A stretch of DNA of 64,000 nucleotides from Verrucomicrobiota bacterium (GCA_023399155.1 JAEWQP010000022.1:310001-374000); one strand, 5' to 3'. Positions 8,762 to 17,492 are shown, counted from the first letter of the stretch. Made by a program: numbers and translations. Notes: generated from the sequence alone by a model not told the origin.

Positions 8762-9843
8762 CACGAGTGCGCAAGGGGCTCGTCGCCGGAGTGGTCTTCG
8801 GATTGTGCGCCGGGGGCATGATCGTGTGGCTGCGTGCCCTGCCGGCACGCAGTTGGGAGCAGGCCCGTCCGGCGCTGCCGCCACCGTCCGGCGCGCGGGC
8901 GCCCGGGCTTGATGCGCGGCTCGAGGCATGTGCGGGGCGGTTCGCCGTGTATCCGCCCGATGAATCCGCGCTCGAGGAGTTCGCGCGGGTCTGTCACGCC
9001 AGCGTTCAGCTCGACGCGGCGCTCGCCGGTTATGCGGCGCTCGCACGGCTGCAGCCGAGGGACGGTCGCTGGCCGTACTTCATGGCTGTGATCCATGCCG
9101 GCTTCGGCCGGCTGCAGGAGGCGACGCCGCTGTTCCGCCGCTCCACCGAGCTGGCGCCCGACCATGTGCCGGGCTGGCTGCGGCTCGGAACGGCACGGCT
9201 GAAGGCCGACGACCTCGCCGGCGCCATGGCAGCCTATGAGGAGGCGCTGCGCCGCGCAGCCGATGATCCGCACGCGCTCCTGGGGCTCGCGCGGTGCGCC
9301 TTGCGCGAGGAGCGTTGGACCGCCGCGCGAGGCCTGCTGCAACGGGCGGTGGCGGCGGACCCGCGGCTTGCTCCCGCCCTGCATCTGCTCGCCACGGTCC
9401 ACGAGCGCCTCGGGAACCGCGAGGCCGCGAGCGCCGTGCTCGCCCGGGCTGACGCGGGCGCGATGGAGGTCGAGCCGCCCGACCCGTGGCTCGACGATTT
9501 GTATCAGTATGGTCACGACATTTATCGCCTGCGGGTGGCGGCATCGGCCGCGCTCGCCGGCGGCGACAGCGAGCGGGCCCTCGCCGCGTGCGAGCGTGCG
9601 CTGCAGCTCGCCCCCCACGATGCGCGCGTACACTGGCAGTTCGGCCAGATCCATCTGAGCGCCGGCCGGATCGAGCCCGCCCGCAAGCACCTCGAGGAGG
9701 CCGTCGCGCTCGATCCAGACGATGACCGAGCGCAAATCGACCTCATCGGCATCCTGCAGCAGCTTGGCGAGACCGCCGCCGCGGCGGAGCGCCGTGCCGC
9801 GTTTGAGCGCCGTTTTGGCGCGACACCCGCCATCCAGCCATGA
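8758..9843 (+). CDS. Membrane-anchored TPR protein
   Basis: The start is a GTG overlapping the preceding stop (GTGA), giving 361 residues. Residues 7-26 form one N-terminal membrane segment. The remainder is alpha-helical tetratricopeptide repeats (for example ATPLFRRSTELAPDHVPGWL, EEALRRAADDPHALLGLA), with about six to seven repeats to near residue 345. TPR domains hold protein partners, here most likely in the periplasm. Pairing of a TPR protein with FG-GAP/CRTAC1 proteins is common in Verrucomicrobiota and Planctomycetota. Its stop codon overlaps the LacI start (ATGA), so it belongs to the same transcript as the propeller lipoprotein and the regulators. Confidence 0.85.
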   Translation: MTRVRKGLVAGVVFGLCAGGMIVWLRALPARSWEQARPALPPPSGARAPGLDARLEACAGRFAVYPPDESALEEFARVCHASVQLDAALAGYAALARLQPRDGRWPYFMAVIHAGFGRLQEATPLFRRSTELAPDHVPGWLRLGTARLKADDLAGAMAAYEEALRRAADDPHALLGLARCALREERWTAARGLLQRAVAADPRLAPALHLLATVHERLGNREAASAVLARADAGAMEVEPPDPWLDDLYQYGHDIYRLRVAASAALAGGDSERALAACERALQLAPHDARVHWQFGQIHLSAGRIEPARKHLEEAVALDPDDDRAQIDLIGILQQLGETAAAAERRAAFERRFGATPAIQP

Positions 9844-10919
9844 CCTCTTCTTCCGGTCCGTCTCCCGGTCCCGGCGGCCAGCCACGCCGGCCCACGCTCA
9901 AGGACGTCGCGCGCGAAGCCGGCTTCCACGTCACCACCATCTCCCTCGCGCTGCGCAACCATGCGAGCATTCCGGAGGCGACGCGCACACGGATCAAGGC
10001 CATCGCCGATCAGCTCGGGTACGAGGTCAATCCGGTCTTTCATGCGCTCAGCCGTTTTCGCAAAAGCGGGCGCGTGCGTGCACCGGCTCCGCGCATTGCC
10101 TACATCGAGAATTACGGCGCAAGTACGGGTTTCCAGCGTTCGGTTCACATGCAACAGATCCTGGAGGGCGCGCGGCGACAGGCCGGTGTGCTCGGCTACG
10201 AACTCGACCTGCTTTCACTTGGCGAGGACGACATGGATGCGCACGCCATCGCGGCGCACCTGGCCGAGCACACGATCACCGGCATCGTCATCGGGGCTTT
10301 CATCCCGGGTTTCGCGGAGCTCGCGCTCAATTGGGACGACTACTCCGTCGTGAAGATCCACTCCCGCCACACCGAGCCTGACGTCACTGTCGTGGCGAAT
10401 GACCAGCTTCGCGAGGTTCGCCTCGCCTTCCGCCGGCTCACAGCGCTCGGTTACAAGCGCATCGGCCTGGCGATCGGGCGGGCCGACGAAGATGGATGCG
10501 GGCACCGGCACTCGGCGGGTTTTCTCATGGAACAGGCCACGGTGCCGCTCGAGCAGCGCGTGCCGCCGCTCATGTTCTCCTATTATGCGTCCTCGGAAAT
10601 GCTCGCCGGCACGCTCGGCCGCTGGGTGCGCCGGCACGACATCGACGTCGTGATGTGCAACTGGAAGAACACGCGCGAGATGCTCGAAACGACGGGCCTT
10701 TCCGTGCCCGACCAGGTCGCGTGGGCCTGCCTTTGCCTCACCTCCGCCGACCCGCAGACCGCCGGTATGCGCCCCAATCTCGACCTCGTCGGCGAGCGCG
10801 CCGTCTCGATCCTCGTCTCCAAACTCAAATCGACGGAACGCGGCACGCCCGAGTTCCCTTCCTCCATCTATGTCCAAAGCTCCTGGCAGGACGGCGCGAG
10901 CGCGCCCGGACGCGCCTGA
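9840..10919 (+). CDS. LacI-family transcriptional regulator, first of a tandem pair
   Basis: The protein has 359 residues. The N-terminal LacI helix-turn-helix spans about 19-65 (TLKDVAREAGFHVTTISLALRNH), and the periplasmic-binding-protein-like sensor domain fills the rest. The recognition-helix region VTTISLALRNHASIP is almost the same as in the next gene, so both probably bind related operators. It is coupled to the TPR gene by ATGA and overlaps the second LacI gene by 50 bases. Family members usually repress sugar-uptake genes until a sugar ligand binds. The CpG-centred palindromes at 3097 and 12231 are the obvious target candidates. Confidence 0.92.
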   Translation: MTSSSGPSPGPGGQPRRPTLKDVAREAGFHVTTISLALRNHASIPEATRTRIKAIADQLGYEVNPVFHALSRFRKSGRVRAPAPRIAYIENYGASTGFQRSVHMQQILEGARRQAGVLGYELDLLSLGEDDMDAHAIAAHLAEHTITGIVIGAFIPGFAELALNWDDYSVVKIHSRHTEPDVTVVANDQLREVRLAFRRLTALGYKRIGLAIGRADEDGCGHRHSAGFLMEQATVPLEQRVPPLMFSYYASSEMLAGTLGRWVRRHDIDVVMCNWKNTREMLETTGLSVPDQVAWACLCLTSADPQTAGMRPNLDLVGERAVSILVSKLKSTERGTPEFPSSIYVQSSWQDGASAPGRA

Positions 10920-12006
10920 TGCGGCGCCGGCGGAACCGGCGTCACCAGAAAAGAAATACTTCACCCTCGCGGACATCGCCGCGCAGGCGGGCGTGCACGT
11001 CACCACCGTCTCGCTCGCGCTGCGCGACCACCCGAGCATCCCGCCGACCACGCGCGCGCGCATCCGTGAGGTCGCCAAGCAGTTCGGCTACCAGCGCGAC
11101 CCTCTGCTCGACGCCCTCAACTTCCACCGCGCGCGGCAGACACAGCAGGCCCGCCGGCTCGGCACCGCTTTTGTGGTGCACGCCGCCACCACGCGCCTGT
11201 TCAGCGGCAACACCTACAACTCCCTTGTCTACGCTGGCGCCAAGGCCGCGGCGGAGGCGCACGGTCACGCGCTCGAGATCTTTGTCGTCGGCCACGGCAA
11301 TCTCGCGCCGGCCCGCCTCAACACCATCCTGACCACCCGCGGCATCACGGGCGTGTTGCTGTCGACCTTCGAGATCGACGTGGGCCAGATCGACCTGGAT
11401 TGGGCGCAGTTCTGCGCGATCAAGATCGAGTGCCTGCACCTCACGCCCCACCTCGATGCGGTCTCGAACGACCAGCTGCAGGTGGCCCGCCTCGCCATGC
11501 GCAGCCTGCGCGAGCGCGGCTACCGGCGCATCGGGCTCGCCACGGCGCGCGAGGACCAGATGCGGCTCGCCGAGTCCTTCGGCACCGGCGTGCTCATCGA
11601 GCAGGCGTCCCTTCCCGAGGAGGAGTGTGTGCCGCCGCTGATCTTCGGCCTCGCGGACGTCCCCGAGTTGCACCGGCTCATCCCGGAATGGATGCGCCAG
11701 CACCGCGTGGACGTGATCATCTCGAATTGGAACGAGTTGCTCGACGTCTTCGCCGCCGCGCAAATCCGCCTGCCGGAGGACGTGGCCTTCGCGTCGCTCG
11801 ACGTGCCGCCAAGCCTGCCGCACCTCGCGGGCGTCGTGCAGAACCACCGCCTCGTCGGCTACCGCGCCATGGAGCAGCTCGCGATCATGGCTGACGCCTA
11901 CCAGCGGGGCGTGCCCGAGGCCCAGACCGTGACCTACATTCCGGGCTACTGGAAGGATGGTTCCACCGTCCCGATCAAGAGGGCACGGCATCGGGTCATC
12001 ATTTGA
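10870..12006 (+). CDS. LacI-family transcriptional regulator, second of a tandem pair
   Basis: This is a 378-residue LacI-family protein with an Ala/Pro-rich N-terminal extension of about 29 residues, an HTH at about 31-75 (TLADIAAQAGVHVTTVSLALRDH) and a sensor domain to the end. The ATG at 10870 lies inside the last 50 bases of the previous gene. No other ATG, GTG or TTG lies in frame before the HTH, so the overlap is needed. Sensor-domain motifs (VSNDQL, LRERGYRRIGLA) match the first copy, which points to gene duplication with later divergence. The TonB receptor follows 421 bases downstream. Confidence 0.92.
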   Translation: MSKAPGRTARARPDAPDAAPAEPASPEKKYFTLADIAAQAGVHVTTVSLALRDHPSIPPTTRARIREVAKQFGYQRDPLLDALNFHRARQTQQARRLGTAFVVHAATTRLFSGNTYNSLVYAGAKAAAEAHGHALEIFVVGHGNLAPARLNTILTTRGITGVLLSTFEIDVGQIDLDWAQFCAIKIECLHLTPHLDAVSNDQLQVARLAMRSLRERGYRRIGLATAREDQMRLAESFGTGVLIEQASLPEEECVPPLIFGLADVPELHRLIPEWMRQHRVDVIISNWNELLDVFAAAQIRLPEDVAFASLDVPPSLPHLAGVVQNHRLVGYRAMEQLAIMADAYQRGVPEAQTVTYIPGYWKDGSTVPIKRARHRVII

Positions 12007-12230
12007 CGCCGCTCCCCCCGGGCTGGGTCCCGATACACCCCATCGGGCGACGACCTGATGCCGGCGGCGCGGGAGATTAGCGCCTCTTCATGAAAGACCA
12101 GGGCGGCGGGGTTGTTCGCCTCGATCGTCCAACGTTATTCGACGGCCATCCGGATGCCTGCATCGGGTCGCGCCCCGATGTGCTGACTCGGAGGATCGTC
12201 CAATTCAGCGTCTCCGGCGATCGCGGGGAA

Positions 12231-12244
12231 CTCTACCGATAGAG
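12231..12244 (+). promoter_or_regulatory. LacI-type operator candidate upstream of the TonB receptor
   Basis: CTCTACCGATAGAG is identical to the site before the MFS gene (3097-3110, opposite strand). It has dyad symmetry around a central CpG and lies 184 bases upstream of the receptor start codon, close downstream of two LacI genes. Confidence 0.62.
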
Positions 12245-12379
12245 GATCAAACGCTTTGTCTCCCCGGGGCACACCTTGCTTTCTGCCCCCGTTCTCCGGC
12301 GGTTCACCCACCCCTCCACGCATCTGGGCCCGCCGGGAAACACCAGCCTTTGTTTCCGGATTTTGCCTACCCCGCAAAG

Positions 12380-12402
12380 CGGTGACGTCCCACACGTCAC
12401 CG
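12380..12402. promoter_or_regulatory. Perfect inverted repeat just upstream of the TonB receptor
   Basis: The arms CGGTGACG and CGTCACCG (8 bp, perfect) surround a 7-base centre TCCCACA. The element ends 25 bases before the ATG. It could be a second operator or a stem-loop covering the ribosome binding region. The sequence differs from the CpG-centred 14-mer, so a different factor or an RNA role is possible. Confidence 0.5.
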
Positions 12403-12427
12403 TTCCCACACACCCTCGGTAAACACA

Positions 12428-14893
12428 ATGAAACCCACTACATCGAAGCGATACGTAAGCGGCCGTACCCGGCTTGTGCGATACGGCTTGGTCGTCGCCC
12501 TCGGGGCATTCGGTGGTCAGGCCTCGGCTCAAACGACACGAACCGATGCCGCCACCTCTCAATCGGATGAGGACGTGGTCGTCCTCTCGGAGTTCTCAGT
12601 CAGCACGGAAAGGGATATCGGCTATCGCGCCACCAACTCGATTGCCGCGACCCGGTCGAACACGCCCATCAAGGACGTCCCACTCAACATCACCGTGTTC
12701 ACCAAGGACCTTTACACGGACCTGAACATCGTCAGCCAGGAGGCTCTCTCGGGCTATAACGCCTCCATGATCAACGGTGGCGCTGACGTCCACTCGGACA
12801 ATCCGATCCAGCAGGACTACAACCATTTCCTGTTCCGCGGATTTCGTCAGAACTGGGGCCTGCGCGACGGTATTCGTGAATACGATCCGATCGATACGCA
12901 GGCGCTGTCGCGCGTCGAGGTGATCAAGGGCCCGGCGGCCGCCCTCTACGGACTCACGTATCCGGGCGGCGTGGTGCAGAACATCTCGAAAGCACCGGAC
13001 TACAACCGTGCCTTCGGCAGTCTGCGCCTGACGGCCGGCGACGAGGGCGATTATCGCGCCGCCTTCGACGGCAACATGACGTCCGACGTGGGCGATCAGC
13101 GCATCGCGGCTCGCGTCAACGGCGTGTATGCAAAGACCAAGGACCAGCGCGCCCATTCGGAAGGCGGAGTCAACTTCTTCGCCGCCAACATCGGCTGGAA
13201 GCCGACCAACGACACGACCCTCGAACTCCTGGTCGAGGGTGGCTATCGCGAGAAGCCGAACGGCCTGGGCACCCAGAGCAACGGCAACGACGGCCGCGCC
13301 TATTTCGCGCGTTCCGAGTATGTCGATGCGGGTGGCGGTGAGACGGGCAGCTTCGGTCTGATCCCGCTGCAGATTTCCAATCCGGATATTTCCTGGAACT
13401 GGAACTGGTCCGACGGCAAGAACATGCGCTCTCTGGAAACCGAGCTCTATCGCGGCACGGCGACGCACCGCTTCAGCGACAACTTCCAGGTGCAGGGTTA
13501 CGTGCAGTACTCCACCCGCTGGGCTGAGGACGCTCACGGATGGGGCGCCAACGGCGATGGCGGCGCGGCCAGTTGGGAAGCGGGTGGCGGCTGGACTCCC
13601 GGCCCGAGCATGACCGGCGGCGTTCCAGTCTATCAGGCCGACGGGGAAGGTGGTTACTCGCTCCTGAACACAGGCGTCGGCGGCGTGATCCGCAGCTCCT
13701 ACACCTACCGCGACTGGACCAACAAGATGCACTCGTACGGAGCGACCGGCGTTTACAAGTTCGAGTTCGGTCAGACCAAGCACACGTTCACCTTCGGTGG
13801 TGCCGCGTGGTCCGAGAACTTCATCTCGCGCTTGAAGGCCGAACTTGATCCGACATTCCTCGAACTCGCGGTGCAGCAGGGCATCAATACGCAGACGCCA
13901 TTCGCACCGCCGGAGGACCTGGCCGACGTGACCACCGGCAACGGCTGGACGCACGAGAACAGCGCCAACGACTACTACTTCGCCGCTTGGCAAATGTCGG
14001 CGATCAACGATCGCCTCACGACCAACATCGGTGTGAACCGCACGTCGTTCGATCTGCTCCAATGGGCCAATGGCCAGGCGACGGTTCCGACTCGCACCAA
14101 GGATTCCCAAACCTCACCTCTGTTTGGGGCGGTGTTTGACGTGACCGATTCGATCTCCGTGTTTGCCGTGCATTCGACGTCGCTCTTCCCGGACACGGGC
14201 AAGGATTCGTACGGCAACCAGTTCTCGCCGATCGAAGGCGAGAGCATCGAAGTCGGCATGAAGTTCGAGACCCAGGATGGCCGGTTCGGTGGCACCCTGA
14301 GCTACTACTCGATCACGCAGACCGGTGGTTCTCAGAACAACCCGAACAAGATCAACGCCCAGGGTCTGCTCGGCGATCTCGACCAGGGCGGCGAACAGGA
14401 ATCGAAGGGCTTCGAACTCGATTTCGTCTACTCGCCGCTGCGCAACTGGCAGATCATGTTCAGCTACGCACACAACTCGAACGAGATCACCAAGTCGTTT
14501 ACCGCGGAGACGATCGGCCAGTCCACGCCGCAAAGCGCGGATGACCGCTATGCCCTGGTGACAAAGTACACCTTCATGGAAGGAGCGAAGGGACTTTACC
14601 TCGGCCTGGGCGTCTATGGCAGCAGCGACGTGCTGGTCGACTACAAGCCGGATGCTTCGGGCGAGTTGGTGGCCCGCTATTCGCCGGGACGCTGGCCGAT
14701 CAATCTCTTCGCCGGCTATCCGTGGAAGGTGGGCGACTACACCCTGTCGATGCAGTTCAACGCTCACAACATCACCGAGGAAGACGACTACGCTGGCTGG
14801 GTTGCCACGGGTTCCCCCAATGTCCTGGCGACCAAGCGCTACAAGGTGCCGACCGCGGCACGGTACACACTGACGTTCGGCCTCGATTTCTAA
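12428..14893 (+). CDS. TonB-dependent outer-membrane receptor
   Basis: The protein has 821 residues and a signal peptide cleaved around residue 34 (QASA|Q). The mature N-terminus carries a TonB-box-like VVVLSEFSVS segment. A plug domain follows (about 60-170, with VIKGPAAALYGLTYPGGVV), then a beta-barrel ending in an aromatic residue (LTFGLDF). No STN or carboxypeptidase-like extension is present, so it looks like a plain transporter and not a signal transducer. TonB receptors carry large substrates such as siderophores, oligosaccharides or cobalamin across the outer membrane using TonB-ExbBD energy. LacI control and the AmpG-like transporter favour a sugar or glycan fragment, by inference. 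A strong terminator follows. Confidence 0.93.
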   Translation: MKPTTSKRYVSGRTRLVRYGLVVALGAFGGQASAQTTRTDAATSQSDEDVVVLSEFSVSTERDIGYRATNSIAATRSNTPIKDVPLNITVFTKDLYTDLNIVSQEALSGYNASMINGGADVHSDNPIQQDYNHFLFRGFRQNWGLRDGIREYDPIDTQALSRVEVIKGPAAALYGLTYPGGVVQNISKAPDYNRAFGSLRLTAGDEGDYRAAFDGNMTSDVGDQRIAARVNGVYAKTKDQRAHSEGGVNFFAANIGWKPTNDTTLELLVEGGYREKPNGLGTQSNGNDGRAYFARSEYVDAGGGETGSFGLIPLQISNPDISWNWNWSDGKNMRSLETELYRGTATHRFSDNFQVQGYVQYSTRWAEDAHGWGANGDGGAASWEAGGGWTPGPSMTGGVPVYQADGEGGYSLLNTGVGGVIRSSYTYRDWTNKMHSYGATGVYKFEFGQTKHTFTFGGAAWSENFISRLKAELDPTFLELAVQQGINTQTPFAPPEDLADVTTGNGWTHENSANDYYFAAWQMSAINDRLTTNIGVNRTSFDLLQWANGQATVPTRTKDSQTSPLFGAVFDVTDSISVFAVHSTSLFPDTGKDSYGNQFSPIEGESIEVGMKFETQDGRFGGTLSYYSITQTGGSQNNPNKINAQGLLGDLDQGGEQESKGFELDFVYSPLRNWQIMFSYAHNSNEITKSFTAETIGQSTPQSADDRYALVTKYTFMEGAKGLYLGLGVYGSSDVLVDYKPDASGELVARYSPGRWPINLFAGYPWKVGDYTLSMQFNAHNITEEDDYAGWVATGSPNVLATKRYKVPTAARYTLTFGLDF

Positions 14894-14918
14894 TTGGTAC
14901 GGGATTCTTAGCAAAGGG

Positions 14919-14949
14919 GGAGGGCGGGCATTGCCCGCCCTCCTTTTTT
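14919..14949 (+). terminator. Intrinsic terminator of the TonB receptor gene
   Basis: An 11-bp perfect stem (GGAGGGCGGGC/GCCCGCCCTCC) with a 3-base loop is followed directly by six T residues. It lies 26 bases after the stop codon. Confidence 0.93.
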
Positions 14950-15002
14950 GTGTCTGAACCCGGGTTGACTCGACGCGTTTGAAACCCTCCTCCCGCGCCG
15001 CC

Positions 15003-15389
15003 ATGGCCACGTCCGCGCCTCCTCTCACTCGATCACGCGTTCAGGCCTCCGTCGCCCTTCTCGTCGCGACGGGCGTGTGGCTCTGGCTCGGCGGATTCGT
15101 GCCCGCGATCGCACTCGGCCTCACCGCGCTGCTGGCGGGGCTGGCATGGGTGTCGCCGACCGCCTACGCGCCGGTGCACCAGCTGCTGGAACGGGCCGGC
15201 CGCGGGCTCGCTGTCGCGGTGTCGTGGATACTGCTCGCGGCAGCCTACGCGGGCCTTTTCGTGCCCTTGCGGCTGTGGCGGGCCCTGACCGGGCGCGACC
15301 AGCTGGGCCTTCGGCCGGACGTGCGTGCAGAAACGTACCTGCGCCCCCTGCCGCGCCCGCGCCCCGGCCGCTTTGAGCGCATGTTCTGA
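15003..15389 (+). CDS. SxtJ-family small membrane protein
   Basis: The predicted product has 128 residues from the ATG at 15003. An in-frame TTG at 14979 would add eight. Two hydrophobic hairpins (about 15-50 and 65-93) indicate an inner-membrane protein with a short basic C-terminus. Its place directly before an O-carbamoyltransferase (stop and start overlap, TGATG) and the DUF5989 gene after it match the sxtJ-sxtI-sxtK order of the saxitoxin cluster. In that cluster sxtJ and sxtK homologues are known to travel with carbamoyltransferases in bacteria that make no saxitoxin. Function is unknown. The family call relies on size, topology and context. Confidence 0.65.
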   Translation: MATSAPPLTRSRVQASVALLVATGVWLWLGGFVPAIALGLTALLAGLAWVSPTAYAPVHQLLERAGRGLAVAVSWILLAAAYAGLFVPLRLWRALTGRDQLGLRPDVRAETYLRPLPRPRPGRFERMF

Positions 15390-17203
15390 TGCGCATCCTG
15401 GGTCTGAGCGCCTTTTACCATGATTCCGCGGCCGCGTTGGTCGAGGACGGCGCGATCGTCGCCGCCGTGCAGGAGGAGCGGTTCTCCCGCCTCAAGCACG
15501 ACGCGCGCTTCCCTCGCCAGTCGGCCGCCTGGTGTCTGAGCCGCGCCTCGGGGACGGTTGACGCTGTCGTCTATTACGAGAAACCGCTGCTGAAGTTCGA
15601 GCGCATCCTGTCCACAGCGGCCGCCGTCGCGCCGCGGGGATTCCGCGCCTTCGCCGCGGCGATGCCGGTCTGGCTGCGGGAGCGGCTGTGGATGCCCGGG
15701 CTCATCGAGGACGAACTGCGCGCCCTGGGCTGCCCCGACGTGCCGGTGTATTTCTGCGGCCACCACGAGGCCCACGCGGCGAGCGCGTTCTTCCCGTCGC
15801 CGTTCGATCGAGCGGCGATCCTGACGCTCGATGGCGTCGGTGAGTGGACCACGACCGCGCTCGGCCGCGGCTCGGGCAACTCGCTCGAACTGCTGAGTGA
15901 GCTGCGTTTTCCACACTCGCTCGGGCTGCTCTACTCAGCCTTCACGCATCACTGCGGGTTTCGCGTCAACTCGGGTGAATACAAGCTCATGGGCCTCGCC
16001 CCATATGGTCAGCCCCGCTTCGTGGGGCTCATCCGCCGGCACTTGGTGGATCTGCGGGACGACGGCTCCTTCCGGCTGAATGCCGCCTACTTCGGATACT
16101 TGCGCGGGCAGCGCATGACCACGGCGGAGTTTGCCGCGCTCTTCAACTGTCGGGCGCGGTTGCCGGACGAACCGCTCGAGCAGATCCACTGCGACCTCGC
16201 GCGCTCGATACAGGAAGTGACCGAGGAGATCGTCTTGCGCCTCGCACGCACGCTTCACCGCGAAACAGAGGAGGAAAACCTCTGCATGGCCGGCGGCGTG
16301 GCGCTCAACTGTGTCGCCAATGCGCGGCTGCTGCGCGACGGTCCGTTTCGCTCGATCTGGGTGCAGCCGGCCGCGGGGGATGCGGGCGGCGCGCTCGGTG
16401 CGGCGCTCGCGTTCCACCATCTTGCCTGCGGCGGCGGGCGCGCCCTGAGCGGTTTGAGCGATGCAATGCGCGGAGCACTCCTCGGGCCCGCTTACACCGA
16501 GGGAGAGATCCGCGAGGTGCTGTCCGCCCACGGGGTGCAGGCACAGTCGCTCGAGATGGGCGCCCTGCGCGCCTGCGTCGTGGAGAGACTCCTCGCCGGT
16601 GATGTCGTGGGTTGGTTCCAGGGGCCGGCGGAGTTTGGTCCGCGCGCGCTCGGGGCCCGATCCATCCTGGCCGACGCTCGCGATCCAGCAATGCAGCGGC
16701 GCTTGAACCTGAAGATCAAGTTCCGGGAATCTTTCCGGCCGTTCGCGCCCGTCGTCCTCGCCGAGGAGACGGGCCGCTGGTTCGAGATGGCGCACCCCTC
16801 CCCGTACATGTTGTTCACGGCGCCTGTGGCTGCGGCGCAGCGCCTTCCCGTGCCCGATGGAGCAGGTTGGGCGGAGCGCCTGGGCCAGATCCGGTCGAGC
16901 ATTCCCGCCGTCACGCACGTGGATTTCTCGGCCCGCGTGCAGACGGTTGATCGCGAGATCCATCCGGAACTGCACGCGGTTCTGCGCGATTTTGCCGCAG
17001 CGAGCGGCTGCCCCGTCCTGGTGAACACGTCGTTCAATGTCCGTGGCGAACCCCCGGTGTGCCATCCACGCGAGGCGCTCGAGGGATTTCTCGCCACGGA
17101 GATGGATTGCCTCGCGCTCGGGCCGTTCTTCCTCGAGAAACGCAGCCTCCCCGAGTCGCTGGCCCGACGGCCCGCGGCTCCGCGCACTTTCATCCCGGAT
17201 TGA
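15389..17203 (+). CDS. O-carbamoyltransferase (NodU/CmcH/SxtI family)
   Basis: The protein has 604 residues. The N-terminal ASKHA/Kae1-like domain begins MRILGLSAFYHDSAAALV and carries the metal-binding HHEAHAASAFFPSPF motif near residue 125. GGVALNCVANARLL and GPRALGARSIL follow, then the C-terminal domain. The family moves a carbamoyl group from carbamoyl phosphate, through carbamoyl-AMP, to a hydroxyl of a sugar or small molecule. Length is normal for the family. It sits between the SxtJ-like and DUF5989 genes with a GDSL/SGNH hydrolase after them. The product is unlikely to be saxitoxin because no other sxt biosynthesis gene is near. A cell-envelope glycan is a more likely acceptor, by inference. 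Confidence 0.92.
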   Translation: MRILGLSAFYHDSAAALVEDGAIVAAVQEERFSRLKHDARFPRQSAAWCLSRASGTVDAVVYYEKPLLKFERILSTAAAVAPRGFRAFAAAMPVWLRERLWMPGLIEDELRALGCPDVPVYFCGHHEAHAASAFFPSPFDRAAILTLDGVGEWTTTALGRGSGNSLELLSELRFPHSLGLLYSAFTHHCGFRVNSGEYKLMGLAPYGQPRFVGLIRRHLVDLRDDGSFRLNAAYFGYLRGQRMTTAEFAALFNCRARLPDEPLEQIHCDLARSIQEVTEEIVLRLARTLHRETEEENLCMAGGVALNCVANARLLRDGPFRSIWVQPAAGDAGGALGAALAFHHLACGGGRALSGLSDAMRGALLGPAYTEGEIREVLSAHGVQAQSLEMGALRACVVERLLAGDVVGWFQGPAEFGPRALGARSILADARDPAMQRRLNLKIKFRESFRPFAPVVLAEETGRWFEMAHPSPYMLFTAPVAAAQRLPVPDGAGWAERLGQIRSSIPAVTHVDFSARVQTVDREIHPELHAVLRDFAAASGCPVLVNTSFNVRGEPPVCHPREALEGFLATEMDCLALGPFFLEKRSLPESLARRPAAPRTFIPD

Positions 17204-17211
17204 CCCGACCC

Positions 17212-17376
17212 ATGCGAGCGTTCAGGAACCTGGCGCGATTCACGCGCGAGCTTTTCGGATTTGCCCGTGAGCACAAGGCCTGGTGGATGATCCCGGTCGT
17301 CGCCGTCCTGCTCGTCGTGGGCGTGTTCATTGTCGCCGTCTCGACGATCTCGCCGTTCATCTACTCCCTGTTCTGA
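17212..17376 (+). CDS. DUF5989/SxtK-like small membrane protein
   Basis: It encodes 54 residues. An amphipathic N-terminal part (RAFRNLARFTRELFGFARE) precedes a KAWWMIP turn and one transmembrane helix (about 26-47), ending near FIYSLF. This pattern is the DUF5989 (SxtK-like) family, which is almost always beside carbamoyltransferases. The ATG lies 8 bases after the carbamoyltransferase stop. It may anchor or assist the transferase at the membrane, but no activity is known. Confidence 0.8.
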   Translation: MRAFRNLARFTRELFGFAREHKAWWMIPVVAVLLVVGVFIVAVSTISPFIYSLF

Positions 17377-17492
17377 GCCGACCCGCTGATGATGGTCACC
17401 CTTGAGTACCGCCTCGATGTATCCGTGAGATCGGCACGCCCTGGTCCGTGGCGGCGCGGCGCCCGGGCGGGTCTCCTGCGAGTTTCACGGCC

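Larger units (their letters stand above)
12007..12427. other. 421-base leader between the LacI pair and the TonB receptor, rich in inverted repeats
   Basis: No gene is visible. Going toward the receptor there is CCCGAT/ATCGGG at 12029-12047, CATCGGG/CCCGATG at 12161-12180, the shared operator 14-mer at 12231-12244 and an 8-bp-arm inverted repeat at 12380-12402. The first hairpin sits 22 bases after the LacI stop and lacks a T-run. The long leader with several hairpins suggests regulation of the receptor at DNA or RNA level. Confidence 0.5.

Noticed and set aside
14956..14970. GAACCCGGGTTGACTCG as a third copy of the dispersed repeat
   Set aside because: Only a short AACCCGGGTT core matches, which is itself a palindrome likely by chance in this GC content.
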